DNA of 64,000 nucleotides from Protopterus annectens (lineage: Eukaryota > Chordata > Ceratodontiformes > Protopteridae): assembly GCF_019279795.1 (NCBI RefSeq), contig NC_056748.1:704496095-704560094 (forward strand), written 5' to 3'. The notes below the pieces were generated by a model, which was not told where the DNA came from, did no database searches, and saw nothing but the letters and a program-made list of their open reading frames with translations. Shown one piece after another: positions 1 through 13,600 of this stretch. Made by a program: the position numbers and the translations under genes. Position 1 is the first letter of the stretch; each line of letters starts with the position of its first letter.

Positions 1-558
1 ATGAATAACATATGACTGAAATTGAAAACAAGGACATGACAACACCGAAACAGCACGATGAATTTTCACAAACCTGAAACTCAAGACACCGAAAAAACAG
101 CTGCGGATGTTACACATAATTTTTTTTTTTGGAACCTCGTAGCTTTTGAATGGAGATAGCGGTACAGTCGGTATTAGGAAATTCACCCTTTTCCCCACTG
201 TAGTGTGATCTCGGAGTTGGTATATATAATTTGCAGGGGGTGCGAGGTGCAGAGGGGCTTGCCTCCCTGCAAAAACATAGAAAAAGTTAGTTGTGAAGCT
301 AAATTGAGCACCACATTCATCATTTCATTGGACTGATTATCATCTGGAAAGTGCTCCATGTTTGCCACAGAAGTTGCTGTAAATCACAGTCCAGTTTAAA
401 GTGACAGACATCTATTTCTTCTGTAATGGATTGAATGTGTTTGTTTCAATTTTGTACATTTTGGTCTTGTAAACATTCGTTGTTCTGCAGTTTCGATGTT
501 GTTGTCTCGTTCTTTTCAATTTTGGTCATATGTTAATTTGGTAAACTGACATAGACCC
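1..558 (+). mobile_element. Foldback/MITE-like element, copy 1 (left end cut by window)
   Basis: Non-autonomous element with no coding capacity. The first ~75 bases pair, in reverse complement, with about 470-558; both arms carry a CATATG-containing block followed by matching sequence. The right terminus is TAGACCC at 552-558, the complement of the GGGTCTA that opens the copies at 36537 and 56649. The conserved internal core at about 183-290 reads CTCGGAGTTGGTATATATAA, then a G-rich stretch and a CCCTGCAAAAACA end. It abuts (TA)n on the right. The core and paired arms are seen directly; assignment as a DNA-transposon-like foldback element is inference. The superfamily is not identified. Confidence 0.65.
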
Positions 559-561
559 CTA

Positions 562-594
562 GATATATATATATATATATATATTTACTATATA
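562..594. repeat. (TA)n microsatellite between two foldback copies
   Basis: Short AT-alternating run separating the foldback copies that end at 558 and begin near 590. Confidence 0.85.
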
Positions 595-1135
595 TTCTCA
601 AAATACTGAAATATTGAATTTCTATCTCGAGACTGTATAATCAAAAGTGTAGTTGCGTGAAATTGCACTATATCGAATGCGGAAATGTCGCATCCACTGT
701 TGTGGTGTCACGTTTGTGAATTGTGGTGTGGTGTGTGGATTTAGCTGGGGATTCAGGTAAGTGGTGTTTTCGTAAGGATATTGGGTAGGGATTTTACTGT
801 GTGTGAGTGTGTGTAGTGGTGGGTTTTATATGTTTGTGTGTTTAGTGCGACCTCGGAGTTAGTATATACAAGTAGCGGGGGTGCAAGGGGGCTTGCCCCC
901 CTGCTTATAGGTAGGTTAGGTATGTTTGTATGTTATGTTGTGTGTGTTGTTTTGTTTTTTGTAGTGTGGTTAGGTAGGTGTATGTGTGTTTGTTTGTGTG
1001 GTGGTGTGTCTATGTGTATGGTCGCGATTTTGATTTTCGTGGTTCTAATTTTTCGGTTATGTGGATTTTTGGCTATACAGTCTTGAGATACTGAAATTCG
1101 ATATTTCAAGTATTTCAAGATCGTATACTGAATCC
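590..1135 (+). mobile_element. Foldback/MITE-like element, copy 2
   Basis: The left arm at 595-639 and right arm at 1076-1120 are reverse complements over ~45 bp with a few mismatches. The core lies at 843-905 (CTCGGAGTTAGTATATACAA, then a G-rich stretch and GCTTGCCCCCCTGC). The middle is GT-rich low-complexity sequence. The arms do not match those of the other copies, although the core does. Its termini are decayed and GGGTCTA is not recognisable. Both flanks are (TA)n. The short reading frames here are low-complexity and not coding. Confidence 0.6.
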
Positions 1136-1140
1136 AAATA

Positions 1141-1141
1141 A

Positions 1142-1197
<56 letters not shown>

Positions 1198-1204
1198 TTA
1201 TTTA
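1141..1204. repeat. (TA)n microsatellite
   Basis: Nearly pure TA alternation with TTTA-type edges, between foldback copy 2 and a CR1 tail. Confidence 0.95.
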
Positions 1205-1206
1205 TA

Positions 1207-1476
1207 TCACCCAGAGACTCCCTATGCTGTGGAACAAAATCCCGGTACATGTGAGGCAGAGCACCTCTCTGGCCTTGTTCAAGAGGAATCTTGACCAATG
1301 GATGGGAGATTGCAGATATATACTCAGGGAGGCTTGACAGTCACACAGCAAAATGATAGGCATAGCAAAAATGATAGGTTTAGTTTTATTCAACTAAACT
1401 AAAAAAAAGCTAAACTTGCTTATGGCTTTGGAATGCCCTTGGGCAGATAGCCTAGTATGAACCTATGAACCTATAT
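1207..1476 (+). mobile_element. CR1-clade LINE, 3' end fragment
   Basis: The start translates to the CR1 ORF2 C-terminal motif QRLPMLWNKIPVHVRQST and LALFKRNLDQWMGD, which also occurs in the copies at 9000, 32060 and 61900 of this window. The 3' UTR ends in GCCTAGTATGAACCTATGAACCTAT, the tail repeat typical of this family. It is 5'-truncated, not translatable as a protein, and sits between two (TA)n tracts. Confidence 0.8.
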
Positions 1477-1479
1477 GTG

Positions 1480-1484
<5 letters not shown>

Positions 1485-1548
<64 letters not shown>
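1485..1548. repeat. (CA)n followed by (TA)n microsatellite
   Basis: CA alternation to about 1513, then TA alternation to 1548. Confidence 0.95.
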
Positions 1549-1553
<5 letters not shown>

Positions 1554-1680
1554 GGGAGTACATAGGTGGACAGAGGGTATTCTTTTTTAATCCATTTTGT
1601 TTGAATCAGTTGTGTAGACAAAATGTAGTTAGAAAAGAATGAATGGAAGGGGTAGTTTGTCTGAGATTTCAGAATAACTG

Positions 1681-1790
1681 AGATGGGGGATTTTCCCTTT
1701 TCTCCAGTATTGTACAATCTCACAGTAGGTGTATTTAAGTTAGATGGATGTGAGGTGCACAAAGCAATTCCTCCCCTGCAAAAACAGTTC
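1681..1790 (+). mobile_element. Foldback family core, decayed copy
   Basis: Matches the family core in order: TTTTCCCTTTTCTCCAGTATTGTAC, then CTCACAGTAGGTGTATTTAAG, then a GGTGCA block and CCCCTGCAAAAACAG. No clear terminal arms could be paired by eye. Confidence 0.45.
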
Positions 1791-1887
1791 TGTTTGTGTT
1801 ACTTCACTTTTTGATAAGTACTTATTTTGATATTATTTTTTTCAATAATCCGGACTTTGAAGAAGGAGAACTTTGATGAATTACCAT

Positions 1888-2450
<563 letters not shown>

Positions 2451-2454
2451 TTTA

Positions 2455-2548
2455 TTTTTTATTTTATTTTATTTTACATTTATTAACTGGGAAAGTCCAA
2501 CTGGACACAGGTCCATTTTCAGCAGAGGCCTGGGGAGAAGAGCTCCAA
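2455..2548 (-). mobile_element. L2-like LINE 3' tail, copy a
   Basis: On the minus strand the order is CTGCTGAAAATGGACC, AGTTGGACTTTCCCAGTTAA, then an (AAATA/AAAAT)n end. The same 3' end occurs at 18805-18900 (attached to an L2-like RT relic), 26665, 40333 and 61003, so this is a 5'-truncated LINE or LINE-tailed insertion. Sequence to about 3400 may be older flanking parts of the same element, but this is not established. Confidence 0.6.
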
Positions 2549-2774
2549 GCAAACAATACAGTTCCACAGAGACAAAACAGTAACATATAAGGAAGCATAA
2601 TATACATATAAGGAATACAACTGAGTGCAGATGGCTCAAAACACAAATGCAGTTACAAGAAGACAAAAACAGTACCAAATGCGAGAACAGTGTCATATAT
2701 GTTAAGAATATATTTGAACATAGTTAGCAGAGATTAACAATTTTTCTGGCAGTAAGCCAATATCCATATAAGTG

Positions 2775-2777
<3 letters not shown>

Positions 2778-2831
<54 letters not shown>
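2778..2831. repeat. (TA)n microsatellite with adjoining T-run
   Basis: TA alternation to 2831 followed by about 20 T residues. Confidence 0.95.
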
Positions 2832-2849
<18 letters not shown>

Positions 2850-2853
2850 TTTG

Positions 2854-2945
2854 ACTTGGGTAGCAACCATTTGATACTAAGCAGATTCCTAGCAACAGGA
2901 CTTAGGTAGCAACCATTTGATCACTAGCAGAATCCTAGCAGCAGT
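2854..2945. repeat. Local ~43-bp direct duplication
   Basis: TAGCAACCATTTGAT followed by AGCAG(A)ATTCCTAGCA occurs twice in succession with few differences. Confidence 0.7.
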
Positions 2946-4425
2946 GCAGCGGTATGGTCTAGTCTGGGGAGTAATGCCACTTATTTATGTAGTGGGTTTT
3001 GAGAAGTTTTTTTTAAATTGGGAGGTAGAGGTGGTGGAAGTTAAGTGGCTTGGGAGTGAATTCCAGGTTCTGGCAATGGTGCAGGCAAAGAGAGATTTAC
3101 CAGCATCATTTTTGTGTTTGATGACATTTATGTGGTTTTGATAACTAGATCTTATGGTTCTGGTGGTGGCCTATGGTTGAATTAGGTTCTGAAGTGCTGG
3201 GGTTTTGTCAGGAAGGTAGTAGAGCTTGTGAGCTATTGAGAGTTGGTTGAGTAGGAGTAGTTGAGTAGTTGAAGAGTATCATCTGAGTAGATACATCTTA
3301 ATTTGCTTGAGTTAAAATGGTGCATTAATGAGCTTTGATGGGTAAGATGAGAAAATATCTTTAGGTAAGAGACACAAGTGGTGAACAGTGGTGGTCTGAG
3401 GGAATAAAATTGGGGATACCTTTGCATTTTTCATTATCATTTTCCTTATTATCCCAGCAGATTGCAAATGAGCCCCACTGTACTTCCCATGTGAGAATGT
3501 GCAAGCTTGAATAGCCTATTACATCTCTTTGTAAAGGCCCGTCCTCTGGGGGGACAGCTGGAGAAGGTCAGCAGCTTGCTGACCCTACTTGCATTTTCAG
3601 TATGGCACAAACATCATGGAGCCATGGCACACTGGGACCAGACGCAGACATGTTTCATACATATAAATATACAAATTAATCCTTTCTAGTTTTCTTATGA
3701 CCATATTTGCACTGGCATTATTAGAACAGTATTAGCACAGAGTGTGGCATGCTGGTATATATCATATTCATTCACCACCTAGAGTGTGTGCAAGGAGTCA
3801 ATAGCCAGAATATTTGGTCACATAGCCCTTGCCTCTGACCAAGTACACGTGGAAGTGTCAGTGGTAACTGACTTTCTTCCTCCTGGCCTCTCTTCCAGAG
3901 TGGTAAAGTACTCCACAAGCAGCAATCAAGTGTAAGTTATGTGACTGCACATGACCTCGTAGAACTTGTCACTGAAAGCACAGAGGAGCCAACAAGACTG
4001 ATTTAAGAGTATGCAGATTTAGCAAGGGTAAAAAGGGAAACAGATTGAATGCAAAAATGATGGATATACTGCCTAATATAAGGCAACTGATGGGATAGAT
4101 AGAAAATCTATAAAGTACAAAACATGGTAAGTACACTACTCTCGAATGATGAATAATTAAAAAAGAAATAGATGTCATGTATAAAGGCCAGGATTTACAA
4201 AAAAATCCTTCTGCTTATGCAAATTGCCTATTGCAAGGAGGTCAATTTATGAGGTTGATGGAAAGTGCAATTCAGAGACAGCTCAGACCACAGTGAAAAA
4301 TACCTCATTATCTGCTCTTGAGCACATCTCTGAATCACACTTTTTTGCCACAAGTGCTGCCACATCTCTGATGCCAGTAGAATTTACACTGGTAGCCCAT
4401 ACGTCACGTTGGCACAAGTACCATG
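2946..4425. other. Unassigned unique or ancient sequence
   Basis: No coding signal, RNA gene or confident repeat match was recognised. The part just before the (CA)n (about 4225-4430) resembles sequence preceding another (CA)n array at 27310-27520 (CCTCATTAT; TTTACACTGGTAGCCCAT compared with ACCACTGGCGGCCCAT; a TTGGCACA block), suggesting a degenerate repeat that ends in CA. Confidence 0.4.
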
Positions 4426-4431
4426 TTAAAC

Positions 4432-4556
<125 letters not shown>

Positions 4557-4794
4557 TCTACACACATACATACATACACTAAAACCCTCTACTCCCATAT
4601 CTTTGTTGAATTTGACTGCACCATAAGTGCATCCATTAAAATCAGTGGATCACCTTTGTCTTTTCACAGTGTTACAGTTTTCCTGCACCAATGGTAATTT
4701 ATGCAGCCAGATCATCACTCAGCAGTATAAGTAACAGGTATTTCTGGGGGAAACTGTAAGGCTAATTGGCATTAGTCTCTTCCCCTGGAATATC

Positions 4795-4862
4795 TTATTA
4801 CCATGCAACTTGGCCAACTGGACCATTTTCCACACTGATGCTCCCACTGGGAAAACTCAGCA
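4795..4862 (-). mobile_element. L2-like LINE 3' tail, copy b (decayed)
   Basis: The minus strand reads GGAAAATGGTCCAGTTGGCC and AAGTTGCATGGTAATAA, a diverged version of the CTGAAAATGG / AGTTGGACTTTCC tail seen at 2455 and 61003. Confidence 0.4.
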
Positions 4863-5438
4863 GTAGGGTGACATATGAATTTGAAAGAGTTGATGTGAAA
4901 GGAAACTGCTGATGATACGGTTTCCTACCCAAAGAATCCCACAAAAGTGTATATGTATCCGTTGGACAAAAAGGTATCATTATAGAACCCCAAAAACAAC
5001 TGACCAAATCAAAGTAAGTCTTAAAGACACAAGCCAAGTTGTTTGATTTTATTAAAACATTTTTTGATTCAGATTTGATACTAAAAAGATACTTTTTTTT
5101 ATATCTTAAACATACCTACATAAAATATTTTTTGAATAAAGTTAAAATTCACATTATTCACATTTCAGTTTCTTTGTTTTGGGTGCCTCTGCCCCCCCCC
5201 CCCCCACACACACACACACACACAGACAAGTGTCACAGAATCAACTTTTATATATTGATTGACTGATACAGTTTCTCACAAATGGATACATATAATTTCT
5301 TGATTGTGGAACAGCCTGTCCTTAAAAACCAAAGCAAACATTCTTCTCCAGCTTTTTGAGGTCTGTTCTCCGGTCGTCCTCTACTTAACAAACCTTTTGA
5401 GAAAAAAACATTTTCTTGTAAGAAATCTATGCTTGACC

Positions 5439-5779
5439 AGATCTACTTCAGTAGATCGAACATATTACAAGTTCGAACCACATATGGCAGAGACCATATG
5501 TTCGAACTTGTAATAGTTTGAACACAGAAGTAAAAAAAAGAAAAAACAACAAAAAACAAAATTAAATGTCTGTAGCAGCCCCCCTGCACCCCCCACACCC
5601 CCCTTACTTAAATATACCAACTTTGAGATAGCACTACATTGGGGAAAAGGGAAATCTTCCTGTTCCGCATTGTACGGAGATCTCCATTCAGTCCAATCGA
5701 AAATGTACAAGTTCGTACATATGGTCTTGGCCATATGAGGTTTGAACTTGTTATATGTTTGATCTACTGAAGGGGACCT
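5439..5779 (-). mobile_element. Foldback/MITE-like element, copy 3
   Basis: Complete ~341-bp copy. The left end AGATCTACTTCAGTAGATC matches the right end read in reverse, AGGTCCCCTTCAGTAGATC, and the inverted match continues for ~75 bp with about a dozen mismatches. Inside each arm is a small palindrome, CATATGG-spacer-CCATATG, bounded by TTCGAAC-type sequence. The core (minus strand, 5575-5690) carries the family blocks: CCCAATGTAGTGC, GTTGGTATATTTAAGTA, then the G-rich GGTGCAGGGGGG stretch. Arms match each other far better than they match other copies. No target duplication could be established. Confidence 0.75.
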
Positions 5780-7900
5780 GTTTTTCCTTCCCCACTACAA
5801 TGCTTCTTAGAATTTCCCTTGTACTGTCCCCACAAATATTCTGCTATCCAACACCTGGATTCTCGTCATTGCAGATAACTTGTTGTGATGTCGTTAGTTT
5901 GAACTTTGCGTTATTCTTTGGTGCTGTCCTTTTTTAATGTTTTTTTTTTCAACCCATATATGTTGAGACTGGCTTTTCTTAAAAGCCTTTTCTATAATTC
6001 CTATGCCTTATTATTTGAATGGTTTTCACTTACTGTATTGTTCAGTGTTGTTGACCAGTTGAGTGGGTTTTTCCAGAGTGGATTTGTGCTTATCACTAGT
6101 AATAGACACAGTGTCAAGAACAGGCTACATTCTCATTTTGAAACAGCTTACAATTGTCTTTTAGAGCATCAATCTGCATTACATTGTCTCTTAGCATCAA
6201 CCCTCTTCTTCAGAATGTTATAATTCTGCAGTTTAGTGCTACAGAATGATAACACATAACAATTATGACAAGGATGTTTCTGCTTATCCCCACTATTGGG
6301 CAATTTCAGAGTGAGTGTATGTAGAGATGCATGGGTGTGCGGTCACAATCTCCCCACATGGGGTGTAAGAAGGGTTCGCCCCTGCAAAGAGCACTTAAAC
6401 AGTGCATTTTTTATTCTAATGTGATGGGTTGGTGTTTGATAGATTTGGATTGCTGTATTAAACCACAATATAAATGTATGTGAATGAACAATTATAGAAC
6501 CTTATTCTTTATGGTATCCCTGGACAAAGTGGATTTTTTTAACTGGAAATGTGTGTTGTCAGTGCTGTTGCTATGTAAGGCAATACTACTTTTAAACAGT
6601 GCTGCCTTTATTATTTTTAAATAGGTCTGAGGGCTACAGAGGTGGTAACAAGGATTAATGTTACATGCTATGAGAAAGATAGCCGGTTTAACTGAGATAT
6701 TTCCTACCCAAATACAGAAAAACAAATATTTAGGGAGCTGAAGTTGAATTGTTACACTTTCTTGCCCAGAGACCTGATTGGTCCAAGACTCTGTCACTTT
6801 ATACTAAGTAAGAACCAGTGAAGGACTATATATTTTGACCTCAGCTATTAATCACTGCTGCCATCAGGTGCACTGCCTTTTAAATATATTTGTCATTTAT
6901 TTAAGAAAACTTAATGGGCTCCAGTCCTAGTCAGAAAAGTCAGAGTAATGCTGTTTGCTGTCTGAAAGGCATCCAGTTTATCTGGGAGCTGCACAGCCCA
7001 TTATAGCACAGGATAGGCAGTTAAGGAGGTATGTAGATTGTTACTCTGTAAAAACAGTACCCAGTGTAACATCATCGTATTCTTTAAAATAATAGTACCT
7101 CAGATAAAATCATTCTGGAGTGCCAGTAAATAAATAAATAAATAAATAAAAATCACAGTCATATATAAAGCATCAAATAAATCTTAACCAATATAAACAT
7201 TCTTTCCATTAAATAATAAACAACTACCAGCATAACAAAGTCTTCAAATGAATCAGAGCATTCAAGCCACTGGGGCTAATAATGATGAATTTTAAAATAA
7301 ATTCTGTTTCCTTTCTTGCAAACATTTCTTCTAGTCTTTTCTCAGTATATCTCAATCTTATAAACATACAAAATGTTAAGCCCGAAATGTTCAGCTCTTG
7401 CTTCATGAACTTGAGTAAAATTGTATTGTAACAGTTTTGGTTTCATTATTCCCACAATCTGTGAGTTTCTTGTTTCATAACTTTAACATTGTAATTGTTG
7501 TAGCAACTACTGTATTTCCAACTGTTCAGATAGTACAACTAAATAAATCTTAATATCCCGATCACTAATAATTACGTAGTACATTGGGCACACTGATTAC
7601 TCTGTAAAATCATCAACTAAATAACCCAGTTATGCACTTATGTACCACAAGGCTCTATCATAATAGCTTTGAAAAGTGCATAACAACTTTAGTTATGCAC
7701 TTTTGAAAGCTGCTACAGTTAAGTTGCACTCTGCAGTACATACAGTGGCTTCCATAGAATACTGTTACCAATGATTTAACACTTTAAAATCTGTAATACA
7801 CTTCCAGCTACCACACAAAAAGCAAAAGTGTGACTGGGTGAGGTGTCTAACACTTTTTAAGACTGTGACTGTCTATGCAGTAGCACTAAACATCTTAGCT
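5780..7900. other. Unassigned AT-rich sequence
   Basis: No coding or RNA gene recognised. A possible very decayed foldback core lies near 6340-6400 (ACAATCTCCCCACATGGGGTGT and CGCCCCTGCAAAG). An (AAAT)n run is at 7126-7152. Confidence 0.35.
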
Positions 7901-7959
7901 TTCAAGACTGTAAAACACTTTGTGCTCCAAAACTTTTTTCCTGCAACTAGTAACACATC

Positions 7960-9224
7960 AGGGCTACTAAAGCTCCATGTCACCAAAGCCGTAGATGAGG
8001 GTAAGGTGGTTCACACAGCCTATCTAGATCTCACCAAGACTTTTGACACGATCCCTCACTCTGGAATTATAGATAAACTCAGTAAACTAGGTATAAATCC
8101 CTATGTCATAAAATGGGTTGCCAAATGGCTTACTGACAGAACCCACACTGTGAAAGTAGTAGACTCCAAATCCAACTTCAGACCAGTGACAAGTGGAGTA
8201 CCACAGGGTTCAGTCCTGGGTCCTCTCCTGTTTGGTATCTACTTTTCTGAAGTACAGGCTAACACAGAAGGTCTTTGGCTAATGAAGTTCACAGATGACT
8301 GCAAACTAGGAGCCATAATCGAAACTCCTAATGATGTGGACATCCGACAAAAGGGTCTCACGGAGACAGATGCCCGGTGTCAAAGCCATGGCCTCAAGCT
8401 CAATGCCAAAAAGTGCATTGTCATCCCCTTTGGTAAAAACTCTACCCATGAGCAACCACATAGGTGGTAGTCTACTTAACACCAAAAGTGTGATAAGAGA
8501 CCTTGGGACACAGGTAGACAGTAGTTTCTCCTTTGATAATCACATCGCCACAGTAGTCAGGAAATCCTTCTACTTGGCACACCTCATCACAAAAGGTTTC
8601 TCATCCAGGAAAAAAAGAGGTCATTGTTCCCCTCTACTTGTTACTCATTAGACACATTATAGGGTACAATGCCCCTTTTGGTATGTACCTCACAAGACAT
8701 CTACAACAACTAGAAAGGCCTCAGAAATACCGCACAAATAGGATTACTGGCCTCAAACAGATGCCCTACTCAGACCATCTCAAAAAACTCCAGCTTTACT
8801 CAGTCGCATATCGCCTACTCAGAGGCAATCTCTGCCTAACATACAAAGCTATGTCAAACCCAGAGCTGTTGGACATGCTCCACTTAAAAAAATCCCAATC
8901 CCTCTGAGCTACACGCTCTAGGGACCTAAACCTTGTCACCACAATGAACAGAACATACTGGAGGGATAGATTCCTGTCCCAGAGACTTCCCATACTCTGG
9001 AATAAACTACCTATCTATATCAAACAAAGCTCCTCATTAGCACTCTTAAAGAAAAATCTTGATGATTGGATGGGAAATAGGAAATTCACCTCGGGGATCA
9101 CCTCTGTGGCTCTGCTCAACAGGGGCACAGGAAAATAATTTTCTTGGGTGGCAAAACCTTTTTGGCTAGGCTCATATAGGCCCTAGGGCCAATAGCCTAG
9201 TAGCTACCTATGACCCTATGTACT
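7960..9224 (+). mobile_element. CR1-clade LINE, 5'-truncated, RT palm to 3' tail
   Basis: Retrotransposon relic covering the reverse transcriptase from just before motif A to the 3' end. Motif A is AYLDLTKTFDTI, followed by TSGVPQGSVLGPLLFGIYF and motif C FTDD (usual FADD) near 8290. The frame is open from 7838 to 8470, then shifts forward; downstream pieces encode IIGYNAPFGMYLTRHLQQLE and WRDRFLSQRLPILWNKLP with a stop after the SQSL residues near 8905. The 3' UTR contains GGCTAGGCTCATATAGG, GCCAATAGCCTAGTAG and a short CCTATGACCCTATG tail. CR1 elements are Jockey-superfamily non-LTR retrotransposons with an AP endonuclease and RT; here the endonuclease is absent. It is not functional. Confidence 0.9.
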
Positions 9225-10125
9225 ACAAAGAATTATGATTAGTCTCTAGGATTATATCTCAATTGTTATGTGCTCTCAGCACAGATCTCAGAATTCATAT
9301 TTCAAGATTCACTTCACTCAGGCCTCAAGTTTTATTCCTTGACATCCATGTCTCTAGCACATAACAAGGTGGTTATGATCAGAGACTCAGTCATAACTCT
9401 GTACAGACATACCTTGGAACTTCACCCGCTACTTGCTGCCAGCTATACAGCACCTAATTCATGCCGAAAGAAGGCCATCATGGACAAACTGTGATAGCTA
9501 CTGTACAAGAACAGAGTGGATAAGGCTTTGAAAAGTCCAAAGATACCATGCCCACTTGGTAGCCACCCCAGTGACTGCACACATATTTTGCTATAGTAGT
9601 TTTTTAATCTTTAATCTTTATTTAAGTGACTAAACCTAAGTATCATATATTAAAGCACATTCACTATGGCCTGACATTTTGTTCAGTTGAAATACATACA
9701 AGACATAGATAAAACATTTTCACAAATAAAACATTAAAACAGATGTTGATAATTCTAAAACCAGACTCTGTCCATGGGTTAAGATATACCCAGCTATACA
9801 GATGATATTTTAAACACCATTATAACATGGTATATGCATCATATACCTGAATCAGGGAATGATAAGCATTTCACAAGACTAGGGCTATGCAAGCAAAACA
9901 CTGCCAAGCTGAAGTTTCTGAATGTTTTTCTGGAAACAGCTATCAGTCCCTCAGCTGATGATCTGAGCTGTCTCACAGGCCATAGGGAAATCGAGATTCC
10001 TTCAGTCTGAAGGTACTCAGGGTGCATAAAGCCAATAAGCTTAATACTAGAGTGTTAGATATCAGCTAAGTCACAATAAACAACCTGTGTAAAGTCAGCA
10101 GCATGGATAACCTATGACTAGAATA
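9225..10125. other. Unassigned sequence
   Basis: No supported gene or repeat. Mildly AT-rich, with ATCTTTAATCTTTATTTAAG near 9606. Confidence 0.4.
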
Positions 10126-10127
10126 AA

Positions 10128-10129
10128 GA

Positions 10130-10213
<84 letters not shown>

Positions 10214-10219
10214 AGTGCG

Positions 10220-10287
<68 letters not shown>
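10128..10287. repeat. (GT)n microsatellite, ~160 bp
   Basis: GT alternation interrupted once near 10210 by GCGTGAGTGCGTGTGTGC. Confidence 0.98.
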
Positions 10288-10290
<3 letters not shown>

Positions 10291-10639
10291 GTTGATCTTA
10301 AAGGGGAAGAGTTCAGTTTGATAAACTAATTTAAATATTAAAGACCTTTGAATATGGATTAACTTGGCATTAGCTTCAATAGCTTCAAGCCATATATGAA
10401 CTGTCTCTGCTAAACTGAGCCTCTGGAAAATACTAAGAACTCATAGCCTTGATTCATATTATAAAGCAGGCAGGGATTACATGGTACCTATTGATTTGCA
10501 TTCAATCCCCTTTTGAGTTGATATCCTGTTTGACACACACAGGGGGTATTACTGGGGTTTACTGGCAAAGCTCTATTCTACCTAGATAAGGAATATTGCC
10601 TTGCCTTGAGTTCCACCTCCTTCAATTGCCTCCTGGTCT

Positions 10640-13600
10640 TCTGGTGTGACTTTTATCTCAACAGATGTTATCAGTGCAGCTGCCTCTTAGCGAGTCGCAC
10701 ACAAACACTCAAACAATCTCGTTGTCAGAAACACTAACGTTACACCCAACACACATAGTAAACACTACACACATAGACATACTTATGCTGAAGTACTTAA
10801 ATGCAATCTTCCCAAACCCAGAAAGACCTCCCAAACATTCTAGCTGCAAAAATTATTCTTAGCAAACCTAAAAGCACTCAACAGAAACAATACACACTTC
10901 TGCACATATAGTCACACCCACTGGATTCTCATCTACCAAGCCTCTTAGGCATACATTACCCAGGATTCTAGTCATCATACGACATACTGATATTCCACTC
11001 ACCAGGCTGAAAAAGAAGAAAATAACCATCAGTTGCCTATCAGGGGCCAGCATCTGCCAAGTTACACATGCACTCAAGTCACTGCACCACATGTTCTGGT
11101 ATGATTCAGTCATAGTCCATGTAGGTGTAAATGACCTGAGATGTACCAACCTAGACTATATGAAGAGTATGTGTGACAGGCTAGAATGTGCCTAGCATTG
11201 AGCAGAATTCTACATTTAGCAAGCATGAAGCCACAGTATAAACTTTAATAATTGGCTTCGTTTTTGGTGTTATTCTAGGTGGATTTAATATTTATCAGCG
11301 TGGGAAGACATGGTTAACAAATCATGCTGCTTTGCCGAGGATGGCCTGCACTTCTCCCCTTGCCAAGGATGGCCTGCACTTCTCCCCTAGGTTTTTCAGC
11401 ACTTATGGAATATGCCTACTGCAGATACAAGCATACTGGACCTAGTACTCACAAATACGGGAGAATGGTGCACGGCATGCAAGGGCCATGTCCTCACTAG
11501 TAAGGTCAGACCACAAAGCAGTTTCCTACAAAATAAGAATGAGCTCTGTAAGTTCAGCAAACCCTGTAACAGTCAGAAACTACTTCAAGGCAAACTACTT
11601 CAACGCAAACTACTTCAACGCAAACTACTTCAACGCAAACTACTTCAAGGCAAACTACTTCAAGGCAAACTACTTCAACGCAAACTACTTCAACGCAAAC
11701 TACTTCAAGGCAAACTACTTCAAGGCAAACTACTTCAACGCAAACTACTTCAACGCAAACTACTTCAAGGCAAACTACTTCAAGGCAAACTACTTCAACG
11801 CAAACTACTTCAAGGCAAACTACTTCAAGGCAAACTACCTTTTATTAAGTGATAACCTGGAAAACATTCTAGCCCCTTCCAACCCAGATAACACTGCAGC
11901 CTGTGCAGATTTATTCACAGAACCCCTTTACAGCCATGCCAATGACCCTGGTGGAATTAAAAATTAAACAGGTTGTACAACAAAAGAAAAAAGTCATAGC
12001 AAAAATTAGGAATTTTAACACCGAAAAAGATAAAACTATGTCATCAAACTGCATAGACAACTAAGATGACTTGTTAAGTCCAACAAAGCAAATTTTGAGG
12101 TAAAGATAGCATCCCAGGCCATGAACTACCATAAGGAGTTATTTAGCTGTATCCGAAACCTCAAGTGGAGCACACAACAGTGTGCTGAACTTCTGGTAAA
12201 TGGAGCCATGTTCATAGAACCAGTAGAAACAGCAAATCTTCTAACTAAAAAAAATCAAGCTGTAACTTTACTCCCAATTTACCTCCAGCCACCTCCCAGG
12301 AAAACAGTTTAGCATAATCCCTCCATCTATCAGTAGGGAGCAGGTCTTGGATGAACTCTGTAAGGCTAAGAATACAGCACTGATTGGCTCTAATAATATT
12401 TCAGGATACCTCCTAAGTAGCATGAATCACTAATATCACTATTCATGCATAGTCAACTCACAGGCTTCATGACATGAGAGTGGAAGATTGTATCTGTCTT
12501 CCCTCTGCACAAGGGTGATCCATCAACGGATCCTGGGAACTACAAACCAGTTAGTCTGACTGATCTCATATGCAAAGCCATGGAAAAAATTGTCATGGAA
12601 ATGGTCAGCAATATTATGGGAAACCTTTAGACACTGGAACCAACCCAGCTCATGGCTACTGAACCTGGAGGACTTCATTGAGAAAGTCACCAAGGCAATA
12701 GATGAGGGCAAAATGCTGCATACTGCCTACCTTGACATAGCTAACGCATTTTAGGCATAAACCCCTATGTAATTTGCTGGAAAGCCAGCTGGCTCACAGA
12801 CAGGACTGGAGAGACCACCTCCATAAAGAGGCTAGTCAACAGTGAAGTCCCCCAAGGCTGTGTGCTTGGTCTACTCCTCTTTGTCTTCTATTTTCCGGAT
12901 GTCAAGGCCAATGTGAAGGGCCTCTGGCTTACCAAATTTCCAGATTATTGCAAGCTAGGAGCAATGATAGAAACCTTCCATCATACTAACATCTTGCAGA
13001 AAGGTATAACACAGACATGTGACTGGTGCCATAGCCATGGCTTAAACATCAATGCCAAGAAATGCATGAAAGTACTGTTGGGGAAGTCAGCCACCCAGAA
13101 ACTGCCTCATTGATTAAACAACCCTAAAAGTAGACATAGTAGTCAGGGAGTTGGGGACTCATGTAGAAAGTAACCTGGCATTTGACAAACATGCCTCTAC
13201 GGCTGTAAGAAAATTATTCCGTGTCATATAGCTTTTAAGAAGGAGCATGGCATCTTGATACAGGGAAGTCATCATACCATTGTACTCAGCCCCCATCAGA
13301 CCCATCATTGAGTATAACATCCCCTTCAGTATGTACTTGACTAGGCACATGCAACAATCGGAATGTCCACAGAGGTTCCTCACAAAAGTATACAAGGAGT
13401 AAACACAATGTCCTATGTAGAGCACCCTTGTATCTCCCTCTGATGGACCTTTTGCTTATCCATAAAATGAACAGCACCACAACTACTAGATGTAAGGATT
13501 TAAACTTTGCATGCAACTTAAATAGGACATGTTGGAAGGACAGGTATGTATTACAGAGAATTCCCATTCCCTGGAATAGACTTCCCATCCGTATGAAGCG

